Source of the DNA: an uncultured Clostridia bacterium
GTDB lineage: Bacteria > Bacillota > Clostridia > Christensenellales > Aristaeellaceae
Length of the DNA: 36,689 nt
Direction of reading: 5' to 3'
Assembly: GCA_934636105.1 (NCBI GenBank)
Contig: CAKTZR010000024.1
Location: 1-36,689, forward strand
The first letter of the stretch is position 1. Each line of letters starts with the position of its first letter. Shown piece by piece: positions 23,538 to 31,074 of the stretch. The notes beneath the pieces are model-generated. The model made no database searches. It was not told where the DNA came from and saw nothing but the letters and a program-made list of their open reading frames with translations. Both the position numbers and the translations under genes were made by a program.

Positions 23538-23576
23538 AAAAGACCGCGCCCCTGTTTTAAAAGAACAGAAGCGCGG
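23538..23576 (-). terminator. terminator of the secreted-protein gene
   Basis: On the minus strand CCGCGC (23576-23571) pairs with GCGCGG (23549-23544), with an inner CTGTT/AACAG, and TCTTTT follows. Confidence 0.7.
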
Positions 23577-23591
23577 CGTATGTGTTTTTGA

Positions 23592-25589
23592 TTATCGACC
23601 CAGCACCACGGAAAGTTTAATCGTCTTGGCTTCTTCGCTCAGATCCAGCGCGTCGTCATCCTGCACGGTGACATGCACCTCGTAAAGGGTATCCGCATCG
23701 AGGGTTTCGGGCGATACGCCGTCCTCCTGCTGAATGTGCCACAGCTCCGCAGGCACTTCGGAGAGCCGGCCGTCCGGCCCATAGGCATAGAGCTTGAGCG
23801 CCTTTGCGTCCCCGGAAAGCCCGTTCATCCGCAGGGCGACCACCGTACTCGGATGGACGTTTTCAATCGTCACCGTGTTCAGCCAGCCGACGACCTCGCC
23901 CGCGCCGCCGTCCGCTTCAAACTGTGCCTGACGAAGCACATTGCGCGCAGTCAAATCCAGATCGACCCTGCGATACGGCATTTCGGGCAGATAGACGAAG
24001 CGATCCTGCAAACGGAGCAGCTCCAGATAACCGGTCGGGACATAGAGCGAATTGCCGCTACCGCCCGCATACATGCCAATGGCCATATTGTTGTAGCCCG
24101 GCTTGCTGGCCACATCCAGCGCAAACGCCGTTTCGCCGGTTTCAAAATCGAGCAGGATATACTGCCACATGCCCGTCGAAAGATCCTGCACATAGCCGTA
24201 GATATAGCCCGTCGCGGTAGAGAGCTTGAGCATGGAGGTATCCCGCAAGTCGCTTCGGCACCAGACGCTCTCCATGCGGTATCCGTCGTCGGTCTTGATC
24301 GTGTCCACGCGCTCCACGCCGGGCCTAATCATCGCATTGCCCTTAGACAGCCAGTTCACGTCGTAGATGTTCGCATAGCTCTGGATGGAGGAATCGCTGT
24401 CCGGCGCGCCGAGCTGCGCGCTGCCCGCGCCAAACCAGTTGCAGACGATGGTGCTGACCGTGCCCGCGCCGTCGTCATAGACAATCGCGGAGTTTTCGAC
24501 CGAAACCGGGCCGTCGATTTCATCCAGCACGGGCAGGCTGGCCACGATCTCGCCGGTCTTCACATCCAGCGCAAGCAGGTTCACCGGGCTTTGATTGTCG
24601 GTGAACATCACCAGATTCGGCGTGAGCGACGGCGAACAGCCGCTGCCCCACGCCAGCCCGCCGCCTGTGGTCGGGTCGCCCTCGCCGCTTTCCTTTGCGC
24701 CGACGCTCTCATACGCCGTGCGCCAGACCCGCTCCACGCCGTGATTGGCGCGCAGCAGATAGCAGTTCTGATTGGTCAGGATGACCGCGCCATCCTTGCA
24801 GGAAGCGATGCCGTTTTCCACGCCTTCGCCAGGCTCAAGTTCCGCAACGAAGACCGCGTCGGCGAGATCGACCTCGCCGCCCGCGAGCATCGCGTCGATG
24901 GCTTCCCGCGCAATGTAGCCCATCGCGCCGAGCTGCTTTCTTTCCGGATAGATGCGGAAGCCGCCCGTCGCAAACCACAGGTTGCCCTCGTAATCGAAGA
25001 CGACGGAAAGCAGATTCTGGTCGAGCGTCTTGCCCAAAACCGCTTCCGCGGCGGCCTTGATATCGATATCCAGCAGCTTTTCAAACTGGGGCAGCACATT
25101 GCCCTCCTCATCCGTGGCCCTGAGCATCAGCACGTGGTTATGGCTGGTCGGGCAGACGATGCGGTTGCTTTCATCCACAAAGGAATACGAGCTTTGAATC
25201 ACATAGCCGCCGCCATCCTGCTGCGTTGGGGAAAACGCGCCGAGGGTCTGCGCCGCATCCGCGTTGATATCGCGAATCGCAATGCCGCCCAGCAACGGCA
25301 CCACCGCGTGACCGTAGGCATCGAAAAAGACTGCGGGAGACGCGTTGGCATTCGTCTTTTCATAGGAGACGTTGATCTCCGGGTAAATGCCGATGGGCAG
25401 CACCTCGTCCGTGCTGTCCGTATTATAGCAGTCATGATGAATGTTGGTATCTCCGGCCGCCATATACGGGTTTGCATCCACCGCCTTGGGCGGCAGCGCC
25501 TTGATGGGCAGGGCCTGCGCCAAAGCGCTTGAACAGCCCAGGCCGACAGCCATCGTGAGCAGCATCGCCAACGTCTGTTTTCCGGTCAT
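23592..25589 (-). CDS. large secreted protein, probable beta-propeller
   Basis: A 665-residue exported protein. MTGKQTLAMLLTMAVGLGCS followed by SALAQA is a Sec signal; a Cys at 19 leaves open a lipoprotein, although the AlaXAla site looks better. The mature part has repeated motifs of about 50-60 residues such as YEGNLWFATGGFRIY, NQNCYLLRANHG, LLALDVKTGEIVASL and ILLDFETGETAFAL, typical of PQQ- or YVTN-like beta-propeller blades. A C-terminal ~120-residue beta domain follows. No catalytic motif was recognised. It is the second gene behind a receiver-like protein, facing a LytTR two-component system; binding or sensing at the cell surface is inference. Confidence 0.7.
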   Translation of the reverse strand: MTGKQTLAMLLTMAVGLGCSSALAQALPIKALPPKAVDANPYMAAGDTNIHHDCYNTDSTDEVLPIGIYPEINVSYEKTNANASPAVFFDAYGHAVVPLLGGIAIRDINADAAQTLGAFSPTQQDGGGYVIQSSYSFVDESNRIVCPTSHNHVLMLRATDEEGNVLPQFEKLLDIDIKAAAEAVLGKTLDQNLLSVVFDYEGNLWFATGGFRIYPERKQLGAMGYIAREAIDAMLAGGEVDLADAVFVAELEPGEGVENGIASCKDGAVILTNQNCYLLRANHGVERVWRTAYESVGAKESGEGDPTTGGGLAWGSGCSPSLTPNLVMFTDNQSPVNLLALDVKTGEIVASLPVLDEIDGPVSVENSAIVYDDGAGTVSTIVCNWFGAGSAQLGAPDSDSSIQSYANIYDVNWLSKGNAMIRPGVERVDTIKTDDGYRMESVWCRSDLRDTSMLKLSTATGYIYGYVQDLSTGMWQYILLDFETGETAFALDVASKPGYNNMAIGMYAGGSGNSLYVPTGYLELLRLQDRFVYLPEMPYRRVDLDLTARNVLRQAQFEADGGAGEVVGWLNTVTIENVHPSTVVALRMNGLSGDAKALKLYAYGPDGRLSEVPAELWHIQQEDGVSPETLDADTLYEVHVTVQDDDALDLSEEAKTIKLSVVLGR

Positions 25590-25603
25590 CGAATCATTCC
25601 TCC

Positions 25604-25993
25604 CTAATGGTTGTTTTCGTTTCGCTTCTTCAGCTTTTCGCTTCTTCGGTCAAACCAGACCGATAAGGCCTCCTGCCATTTTTCTTCCGTCATCGGTTCC
25701 AGCAGAAAATAATCCGCCCGCAGCCTGAACGCATGGAGCGAAAAATTCAGGTCGCTGCACCAGACAAGTCCGCACTCGGGATTCAGCGCGCGCAGCTGTT
25801 CCGCCGCGTTCAGCCCGTCCACGCCGGGCAGCGCCAGAAACACGCTCGTCGGCTGCGACGAAAAGCGCTCCTCCGGATTCAAGCGCCATTCCACTTGGGG
25901 AAAAACGCCCCGCGCCCGGCAGAATCGGGCAATCCGTTCGGCGTATGCCCGCCCCTTCGATTCATCTTCGGCCCACACGGCAATGCGATACAC
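25604..25993 (-). CDS. stand-alone pseudo-receiver protein
   Basis: A 129-residue protein with the layout of a response-regulator receiver: IAVWAEDES (acidic pair Glu9/Asp10), then VFLALPGVDGLNAAEQLR, LVWCSD and YFLLEPMTEEKW. At the phosphorylated position of LxDxxMPGxDG it has Ala54, and the conserved Lys of LVKP is Glu99, so phosphorylation is not expected. There is no output domain; the basic tail RRSEKLKKRNENNH ends the protein. It starts with GTG behind GAGGAGG. It shares a control region with, and diverges from, a LytTR response regulator, whose receiver it may modulate by dimerisation (inference). Confidence 0.75.
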   Translation of the reverse strand: MYRIAVWAEDESKGRAYAERIARFCRARGVFPQVEWRLNPEERFSSQPTSVFLALPGVDGLNAAEQLRALNPECGLVWCSDLNFSLHAFRLRADYFLLEPMTEEKWQEALSVWFDRRSEKLKKRNENNH

Positions 25994-26026
25994 GCTCGCC
26001 CTCCTCTCGCCCCAGTTCGTAATTTC

Positions 26027-26054
26027 ATTATATAAAAAGCGCGCGCCATTTCAA
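26027..26054 (-). promoter_or_regulatory. promoter of the pseudo-receiver/secreted-protein operon
   Basis: On the minus strand, TTGAAA (26054-26049), 16-bp spacer and TATAAT (26032-26027). Confidence 0.82.
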
Positions 26055-26062
26055 TTCTTCTG

Positions 26063-26094
26063 GCACGAAACGCAGGAAAATAGCACGAATCGCA
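26063..26094. promoter_or_regulatory. paired direct repeats, probable LytTR binding site
   Basis: GCACGAAACGCA (26063-26074) and GCACGAATCGCA (26083-26094) differ at one base and are spaced 20 bp apart. They lie 8 bp from the -35 of the left promoter and 11 bp from that of the right one. LytTR proteins are known to bind paired direct repeats about two helical turns apart. Confidence 0.65.
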
Positions 26095-26105
26095 CCAAAA
26101 GGCCG

Positions 26106-26134
26106 TAGATTCCCGCCCCGGCTTATGCTATATT
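26106..26134 (+). promoter_or_regulatory. promoter of the LytTR/histidine-kinase operon
   Basis: Extended -10 TGCTATATT (TATATT 26129-26134) with a poor -35 TAGATT (26106-26111) at 17 bp. A weak -35 just beside the direct repeats suggests activator dependence. Confidence 0.6.
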
Positions 26135-26161
26135 GATGCTGACCAAAGGAGGATGCGGCGC

Positions 26162-26881
26162 ATGAGAATTGCGATTGTGGACGATATGGCCGAGGAGCGG
26201 GCCCTGCTGCGCGCGCGGCTGGAAAAATGGGCAGCGAAGCAGAGCATCAACGCGGAGCTTTTCGAATATGAAAGCGGCGAGGCCTTTCTGGCCGCGCACC
26301 GCGAACGGCCCGTTCAGGTGCTCTTTCTGGATATCTACATGAGCGGGGCAAACGGCATTCAGACGGCGGAAGCCCTGCGCCAAACGGACACGGACTGCCT
26401 GCTGATTTTCACCACGACCTCCACGGATCACGCCCTGGAGGGCTTCCGGGTGCGCGCGATGCACTATCTGGTGAAGCCCTATGCGGAAAAGGACGTTTTT
26501 GCGCTGATGGACGAGGTGCTCGCCCGCCTGCCCCGGCCCGACCGGTACCTGCTGATGAAGGTCAGCGGAAGCGACGTGCGCATGCCGCTTCGCGACATCC
26601 TCTACGCCGAGCATTTTTCGCACATGATTCACGTCCACACCGCGTCGGGGCGAACCTGCATCACCCGGCAGTCCTTCGGCGATTTCACCGCGCAGCTCCA
26701 AACGGAGGATCGCTTTTTCATTTGCAGCCGCGGCGTGGTGGTCAATCTCGAACATGCGCTCGATTTTGACGGCGCGGCCTTTCGGCTGGACGACGGAAGC
26801 ACGGTGGCCGTCAGCCGCGACCTCATCAAAAAGGCGCGGCAGGCGCTGATGGATTTTCTGTTTGAAAGGGGGCGGATGTGA
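26162..26881 (+). CDS. LytTR-family response regulator
   Basis: A 239-residue response regulator. The receiver domain has IAIVDDMAEE (acidic pair), phosphoacceptor Asp57 in LFLDIYMSG, TTTS and YLVKPYAEKD with the conserved Lys. From about residue 135 the LytTR DNA-binding domain reads RMPLRDILYAEHFSHMIHVH, then FFICSRGVVVNLEHA and LDDGSTVAVSRDL. ATG at 26153 lies too close to AAAGGAGG (26145-26152), so 26162 is chosen. It overlaps the kinase gene by one base. With the paired repeats upstream it probably activates its own operon and the divergent pseudo-receiver/secreted-protein operon. Confidence 0.92.
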   Translation: MRIAIVDDMAEERALLRARLEKWAAKQSINAELFEYESGEAFLAAHRERPVQVLFLDIYMSGANGIQTAEALRQTDTDCLLIFTTTSTDHALEGFRVRAMHYLVKPYAEKDVFALMDEVLARLPRPDRYLLMKVSGSDVRMPLRDILYAEHFSHMIHVHTASGRTCITRQSFGDFTAQLQTEDRFFICSRGVVVNLEHALDFDGAAFRLDDGSTVAVSRDLIKKARQALMDFLFERGRM

Positions 26882-28197
26882 TGGATGTCCTCCGCCCCAC
26901 GCTGGAATTGACCGTGCTGCTGCCGGGTATGCTGCTGGCCTATCTGCCCATGCACGGCTATCTCAAGCAGCCGCCGGAAAAGCTCGTCCGCCGAATGCTA
27001 CCGCTGCTGGTTCTGCTTTCCCTTGCGGGCGGCTTTTTCTGCTGGAACATGCAGCTTTCGACCCTGCCGGTGATGCTCATCCTGCTGCCCTGCGTCACGC
27101 TCGTCTATATCCGAACGCTTGAGGTTTCGGTTTGGAAATCCGTCAGCGTCGCGCTGTCTATCTGCGCGGTGTTCGCCTGCATCAACAGCCTGGCCCGCGC
27201 GTTCAACGCCGCCCTGACCGCATCGCTGCATCTGACAGAAAACGAACTGTGGTTCCGACCCGGCGCGGGACTGCTTGACAACGCCATTTGCTGGCTGTTC
27301 GTGCTGCTGGCGTGGCGGCCGGCTTCGCGCGCCGCGCGTTCGCTGGTGGAGGACGACAATTTTGCCGAAACCTGGTATGTGTTCTGGGTGCTTCCCCTTG
27401 TCTTCATCGGGCTGAACTTGTTCATGATTCCGCGCTACCGGGGCACACTGTACACGGGACGCGTTTTGCAGGGCTATGTCGTCATCAGTCTGACGCTGCT
27501 GTTGCTGCTCGTGCTGTTTTACGCGCTGTTTTTCATGATGGCCAACAGTCTGAACAAAAACGCCCGGCTCCAGCAGGAAAACCACTTTCTTTCCATGCAG
27601 CGTGCGCGCTATGACAACCTGCGCGCAGCCATCGACGAAGCGCGGCAGGCGCGCCACGACCTGCGGCATCATTTCAACCGTCTGGCCGCTCTGGCGGAAG
27701 CAGGCGATCTGGCGCAGATCAAGGCCTATTTGGCCGCGGCGACGGGGCGCATTCCAAGTCTGGACATGCACTTTTGCGACAACCGTGCCGCCGACAGCGT
27801 GATCGGCTATTACTGCGCGCTGGCCGAGCGCGAGGGGATTCCGTTTCACGCGCGGGTCGATCTGCCCGAAAAGCTCCCGGCGGAGGAAATCGACCTGTGT
27901 CTGGTGCTCTCCAATCTGCTGGAAAATGCGCTGGAAGCCAACATGCGCATGACCAGCCCGAACCGGCAGATCAGCGTGGAGGCCTATGTGCACGCCGAGC
28001 ACCTGATTCTGATTCAGGTGGCAAATCCGTTCGACGGCGAGATTCGCGAAAAGCACGCGGTCTTCCAATCTTCCAAAAGAAAGGGCGACGGCGTGGGCAT
28101 TCAGTCCGTCCGCCGCATCAGCGAGAAAAACGGCGGCGCAAGCACCTTCACCCACGAGGACGGCGTTTTTATAGCAAAAGTAATGTTAAGAGGTTGA
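26881..28197 (+). CDS. GHKL sensor histidine kinase (AgrC/LytS-like)
   Basis: A 438-residue membrane kinase. About six hydrophobic segments fill residues 9-222, followed by a coiled dimerisation region and the H-box EARQARHDLRHHFNRL (His259), the N-box LSNLLENALEAN and the G-box GDGVGIQSVRR of GHKL ATPases. The sensor has no recognised extracellular domain and resembles the membrane peptide sensors of quorum-type systems, although no signal-peptide gene is visible here. ATG at 26881 overlaps the regulator stop (TGATG); GTG at 26878 is an alternative. GGGGGCGG provides the ribosome site. Confidence 0.9.
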   Translation: MDVLRPTLELTVLLPGMLLAYLPMHGYLKQPPEKLVRRMLPLLVLLSLAGGFFCWNMQLSTLPVMLILLPCVTLVYIRTLEVSVWKSVSVALSICAVFACINSLARAFNAALTASLHLTENELWFRPGAGLLDNAICWLFVLLAWRPASRAARSLVEDDNFAETWYVFWVLPLVFIGLNLFMIPRYRGTLYTGRVLQGYVVISLTLLLLLVLFYALFFMMANSLNKNARLQQENHFLSMQRARYDNLRAAIDEARQARHDLRHHFNRLAALAEAGDLAQIKAYLAAATGRIPSLDMHFCDNRAADSVIGYYCALAEREGIPFHARVDLPEKLPAEEIDLCLVLSNLLENALEANMRMTSPNRQISVEAYVHAEHLILIQVANPFDGEIREKHAVFQSSKRKGDGVGIQSVRRISEKNGGASTFTHEDGVFIAKVMLRG

Positions 28198-28200
28198 AAA

Positions 28201-28223
28201 AACGCCCCTCCTTGAGGGACGTT
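28201..28223 (+). terminator. hairpin after the histidine kinase gene
   Basis: AACGCCCCTC (28201-28210) pairs with GAGGGACGTT (28214-28223) with one mismatch around a 3-nt loop. The T run after it is short, so termination is possible but weak. Confidence 0.45.
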
Positions 28224-28259
28224 TGAAATCGTCGCCGCCTGTGGCGGATTCAGACGATG

Positions 28260-28278
28260 AAAAACGCCAAAGGTTGGC
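28260..28278 (-). terminator. probable terminator of the phosphofructokinase gene
   Basis: On the minus strand GCCAA-CCT-TTGGC is followed by GTTTTT. It is combined with the palindromic repeat that directly follows the pfk stop. Confidence 0.5.
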
Positions 28279-28304
28279 ACGACGAAGTCGTAACGGAAGG
28301 AGTT
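28276..28304. repeat. second copy of the intergenic repeat end
   Basis: This 29-bp stretch is the inverted counterpart of 3347-3375 with one difference (an A replaces a G after AAGTCGT). It ends in GAAGGAGTT next to the pfk 3' end, the same boundary as the element at 3.4 kb. Confidence 0.85.
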
Positions 28305-28307
28305 CAA

Positions 28308-29381
28308 TCAATCGCCCAGCGAAATGCCCATGCTTCTGGCAGCCCGGACAGCCTGCGCGTCGGCTGGCACAAACTTCGTCTTGCCCGCGACCTCGGAGAG
28401 CGGATTATGCGACACGGCGCTGCCGACCATCGCGACGGCCTGACCATAGTTTTCCGCCGCAATCAGCTGCGCGGCGTGCACGCCGAAGACGGTGGAGAGC
28501 ATGCGGTCATAGGCACTCGGCGAACCGCCGCGCTGCACATGGCCCGGCACGACGGCGCGCGCTTCCACGCCGACCATTTCCTCCAGCTGCTTGGCGATGC
28601 GGTTGGCAATGCCGTTGAAGCCGGATTCCTCGCGGAAAGCGGTGCGCTCCTTCTTCTTCATGGCGGCTTCCTCGACGCTCATCGCGCCCTCGGCCACGGC
28701 GATGATGGAAAAATCCTTGCCGTTTTCCGCGCGGCGGCGCACCGCGTCGGCCACCACGTTGATGTCATACGGAATTTCAGGCAGGAGGATGATATCCGCG
28801 CCGCCCGCAATGCCGGAATACAGCGTCAGCCAGCCCGCCTTGTTGCCCATGATCTCGATGACCATGCAGCGGCCGTGGCTCGCGGCCGTCGTATGGATGC
28901 GGTCGATGACCTCGGTCGCGATATCCACCGCCGTGTGGAAACCGAAAGTCACGTCCGTTCCCCAGATATCGTTATCGATGGTCTTGGGCAGGCCGATGAC
29001 GTTCAGCCCCTCCTCGGCCAGCAGGTTGGCGGTCTTGTGCGTGCCGTTGCCGCCCAGCGTCACCAGGCAGTCCAGCTTCATCTTTTTATAATTCGCCTTC
29101 ATCGCCTTGACCTTGTCCACGCCGTCTTCGCTGACGACGCGCATGTTGCGGAACGGCGTGCGGCGCGTGCCGAGAATCGTACCGCCGAGGGTCAGAATGC
29201 CGGAAAAATCCGACTGCTTCATTTCCTTATAGTCCCCGGCGATCAGGCCCGCGTAGCCATCCTGAATGCCGATGATTTCCGCGTCGAACATGGAATAGCT
29301 GGCGCGCGCCACGCCGCGGATGCAGGCGTTCAGGCCGGGGCAGTCGCCGCCGCTGGTGAGGATTCCGATACGTCTTTTCAT
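28308..29381 (-). CDS. 6-phosphofructokinase
   Basis: A 357-residue glycolytic kinase phosphorylating fructose 6-phosphate. The N-terminal SGGDCPGLNA (10-19) is typical. The donor loop is GGNGT (110-114), where most ATP enzymes have GGDGS, and PKTIDND (132-138) has Lys at the position that is Gly in E. coli PfkA. Gly at the E. coli 104 position favours ATP, the Lys is usual in PPi enzymes, so the donor cannot be settled by sequence alone; this mix is known in a clostridial PFK clade. MGNKAGWLTLYSG and GHVQRGGSP are present. AAAGG precedes the ATG. Confidence 0.93.
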   Translation of the reverse strand: MKRRIGILTSGGDCPGLNACIRGVARASYSMFDAEIIGIQDGYAGLIAGDYKEMKQSDFSGILTLGGTILGTRRTPFRNMRVVSEDGVDKVKAMKANYKKMKLDCLVTLGGNGTHKTANLLAEEGLNVIGLPKTIDNDIWGTDVTFGFHTAVDIATEVIDRIHTTAASHGRCMVIEIMGNKAGWLTLYSGIAGGADIILLPEIPYDINVVADAVRRRAENGKDFSIIAVAEGAMSVEEAAMKKKERTAFREESGFNGIANRIAKQLEEMVGVEARAVVPGHVQRGGSPSAYDRMLSTVFGVHAAQLIAAENYGQAVAMVGSAVSHNPLSEVAGKTKFVPADAQAVRAARSMGISLGD

Positions 29382-29418
29382 AAGGCATCAACCTTTCTTG
29401 CATTCACTTTCTGTGTTC

Positions 29419-29447
29419 ATTGTACCACCATCAGGCCGTCTAAACAA
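29419..29447 (-). promoter_or_regulatory. promoter of the phosphofructokinase gene
   Basis: On the minus strand, TTGTTT (29447-29442), 17-bp spacer and TACAAT (29424-29419) with an extended TG. Confidence 0.7.
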
Positions 29448-29476
29448 GCGGTTCTTCCTTTCGGTCATCCGCCTGC

Positions 29477-30832
29477 TCATTTGCCCACGCAGAACTTGGC
29501 GAAAACCTCGTCGATAACCTTTTCGCTCATCGTTTCACCCGTGATTTCGCCCAACGCATCCAGCGCCGCGGAGAGATCGACCGCCGCAACATCCAGCGGC
29601 ATACCGTCCAAAAGTGCATTGACCGCATCGGAAAGCGCCGCGCATGCGCGCTTGGCCGCTTCCACATGGCGCGCCTGAGAAAGCGCCGAGGATTCCGCGC
29701 CGTCCGCCGGCACAAACGCCGTCAGTGCCGCCTTGAGCGCATCCAAACCTTCTCCGCGCGGCGCGCAGACCGTAACCATCGGCACATCGCCGAAGGCCGC
29801 GCGCACCTCATCCGCCGTGAGCACCGGCGCAAGATCGCCCTTGCTCAAAACAATCAGCTGCGGCGCAAGGCCGAACAGCGCCGCTTTATCTTCCCCGGTC
29901 AGCGGGCTGGCGTTATCCAGCACCAGCGCGCGCACATCCGCTTCCGCCAGCGCCTTTTTCGCGCGTTCCACGCCGATGCGTTCCACCGCGTCGCCCGTCT
30001 CGCGCAGGCCCGCCGTATCCGTCAGCAGCACGCGCACGCCGCCGATCTGCATCGCTTCGGTCAGCGTGTCCCGCGTTGTGCCCGGAATATCCGTCACAAT
30101 CGCGCGTTCGCCGCCCAGCAGCGCATTGAGCAGACTGCTCTTGCCCGCGTTCGGCCTGCCGCAGAGCACCACGCGCAGACCCTCGTCCTCGATGCGCCCC
30201 GCCCGCGCGTCGCAGGCGGCTTCCAGCTTCGCCGCAATCGCCTTGCAGGAAGACACCACCTCCAGCGCGGTCTGCGTCTCCTCCACCTCGTCCGGAAAGT
30301 CGATCGCCGCGGCCATCGCGGCCAGCAGGGACGTGATCTCCGCCCGCGCCGTCCGCACAAACACGGATACGCCGCCCTCCATCTGCCGCACGGCGCTGCG
30401 CATGGCGCGCTCGCTGCCCGCGCGAATCATCCGCATCACGCCCTCGGCCTGCGCCAGATCGATGCGCCCGTTCATAAACGCCCGATACGTGAACTCGCCC
30501 GGCTCGGCCATCCGTGCGCCTGCCGCCATCAGCAGCATCAGAATTTTGCGGACGAGCGCCTGCGAGCCGTGGCAGTGGATCTCCGCGACGTCCTCCCGCG
30601 TGTAGCTGTGCGGCGCGCGCATCAAAACGGCCATCGCTTCATCGGCAATCTCGCCGTCTTCCATCACATAGCCGTAGGTCAGCACACGGTTGACCAGCGG
30701 TTTTCCGTTCTTCGCCCGGAACACGCGCGCCAGAATCGCCTGACAATCCGCGCCGCTCACGCGCACAATGGCCACGCCGCCCTCTCCCGCCGCCGTCGCC
30801 TGCGCCGCGATGGTATCCCGATTTTGAAACAT
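29477..30832 (-). CDS. mnmE: tRNA modification GTPase MnmE (TrmE)
   Basis: A 451-residue GTPase that acts with MnmG on U34 of tRNAs. The N-terminal folate-binding domain starts DTIAAQATAAGEGGVAIVRVSG. The G domain has GRPNAGKSS (225-233), IPGTTRD with the switch region (249-255), DTAG (272-275) and SKGD (330-333) where NKxD is usual. The helical domain ends with the methyl-transfer Cys448 in FCVGK at the very C-terminus. The length is normal. GAAGGAGGGG precedes the ATG. MnmG is at the other end of this window, not next to it. Confidence 0.97.
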   Translation of the reverse strand: MFQNRDTIAAQATAAGEGGVAIVRVSGADCQAILARVFRAKNGKPLVNRVLTYGYVMEDGEIADEAMAVLMRAPHSYTREDVAEIHCHGSQALVRKILMLLMAAGARMAEPGEFTYRAFMNGRIDLAQAEGVMRMIRAGSERAMRSAVRQMEGGVSVFVRTARAEITSLLAAMAAAIDFPDEVEETQTALEVVSSCKAIAAKLEAACDARAGRIEDEGLRVVLCGRPNAGKSSLLNALLGGERAIVTDIPGTTRDTLTEAMQIGGVRVLLTDTAGLRETGDAVERIGVERAKKALAEADVRALVLDNASPLTGEDKAALFGLAPQLIVLSKGDLAPVLTADEVRAAFGDVPMVTVCAPRGEGLDALKAALTAFVPADGAESSALSQARHVEAAKRACAALSDAVNALLDGMPLDVAAVDLSAALDALGEITGETMSEKVIDEVFAKFCVGK

Positions 30833-30870
30833 GCGCCGCCCCTCCTTCTGTCTTTTCCAAATCTTTTCTG

Positions 30871-30899
30871 ATTATACCACGGCTTTGTGCGGTTGAAAA
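30871..30899 (-). promoter_or_regulatory. mnmE promoter
   Basis: On the minus strand, TTTTCA (30899-30894), 17-bp spacer and TATAAT (30876-30871), with TG upstream (extended -10). Confidence 0.75.
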
Positions 30900-30974
30900 G
30901 CGCGCAAACCGTCCGCCTTCCTTCATCGAACCTGCCGAAAAGCGCCGAATGCGCGAACTTTTTCCCGGCTTCTC

Positions 30975-31003
30975 TTGATTTCGCACGGAAAACTGTGTAG
31001 AAT
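30975..31003 (+). promoter_or_regulatory. guaA promoter
   Basis: TTGATT (30975-30980), 17-bp spacer and TAGAAT (30998-31003). The 70-nt leader contains CGTCC/GGACG and a T run but is too short for a typical purine riboswitch with terminator. Confidence 0.65.
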
Positions 31004-31074
31004 AAGGGTTACGGCTTACGTCCCTCTGCGGACGGCTTGTTTTTTCCCGATAACCAAAGGAGGTACCGCATCCG

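Noticed and set aside
23673..25532. Open frame of about 620 codons antisense to the secreted protein
   Set aside because: No start signal or domain, with His/Arg/Gln-rich composition typical of antisense shadows; the sense frame has a signal peptide and blade-like repeats.
31004..31074. Possible purine riboswitch in the guaA leader
   Set aside because: The leader is only about 70 nt, with no recognisable three-way junction and only a 5-bp stem before the T run.
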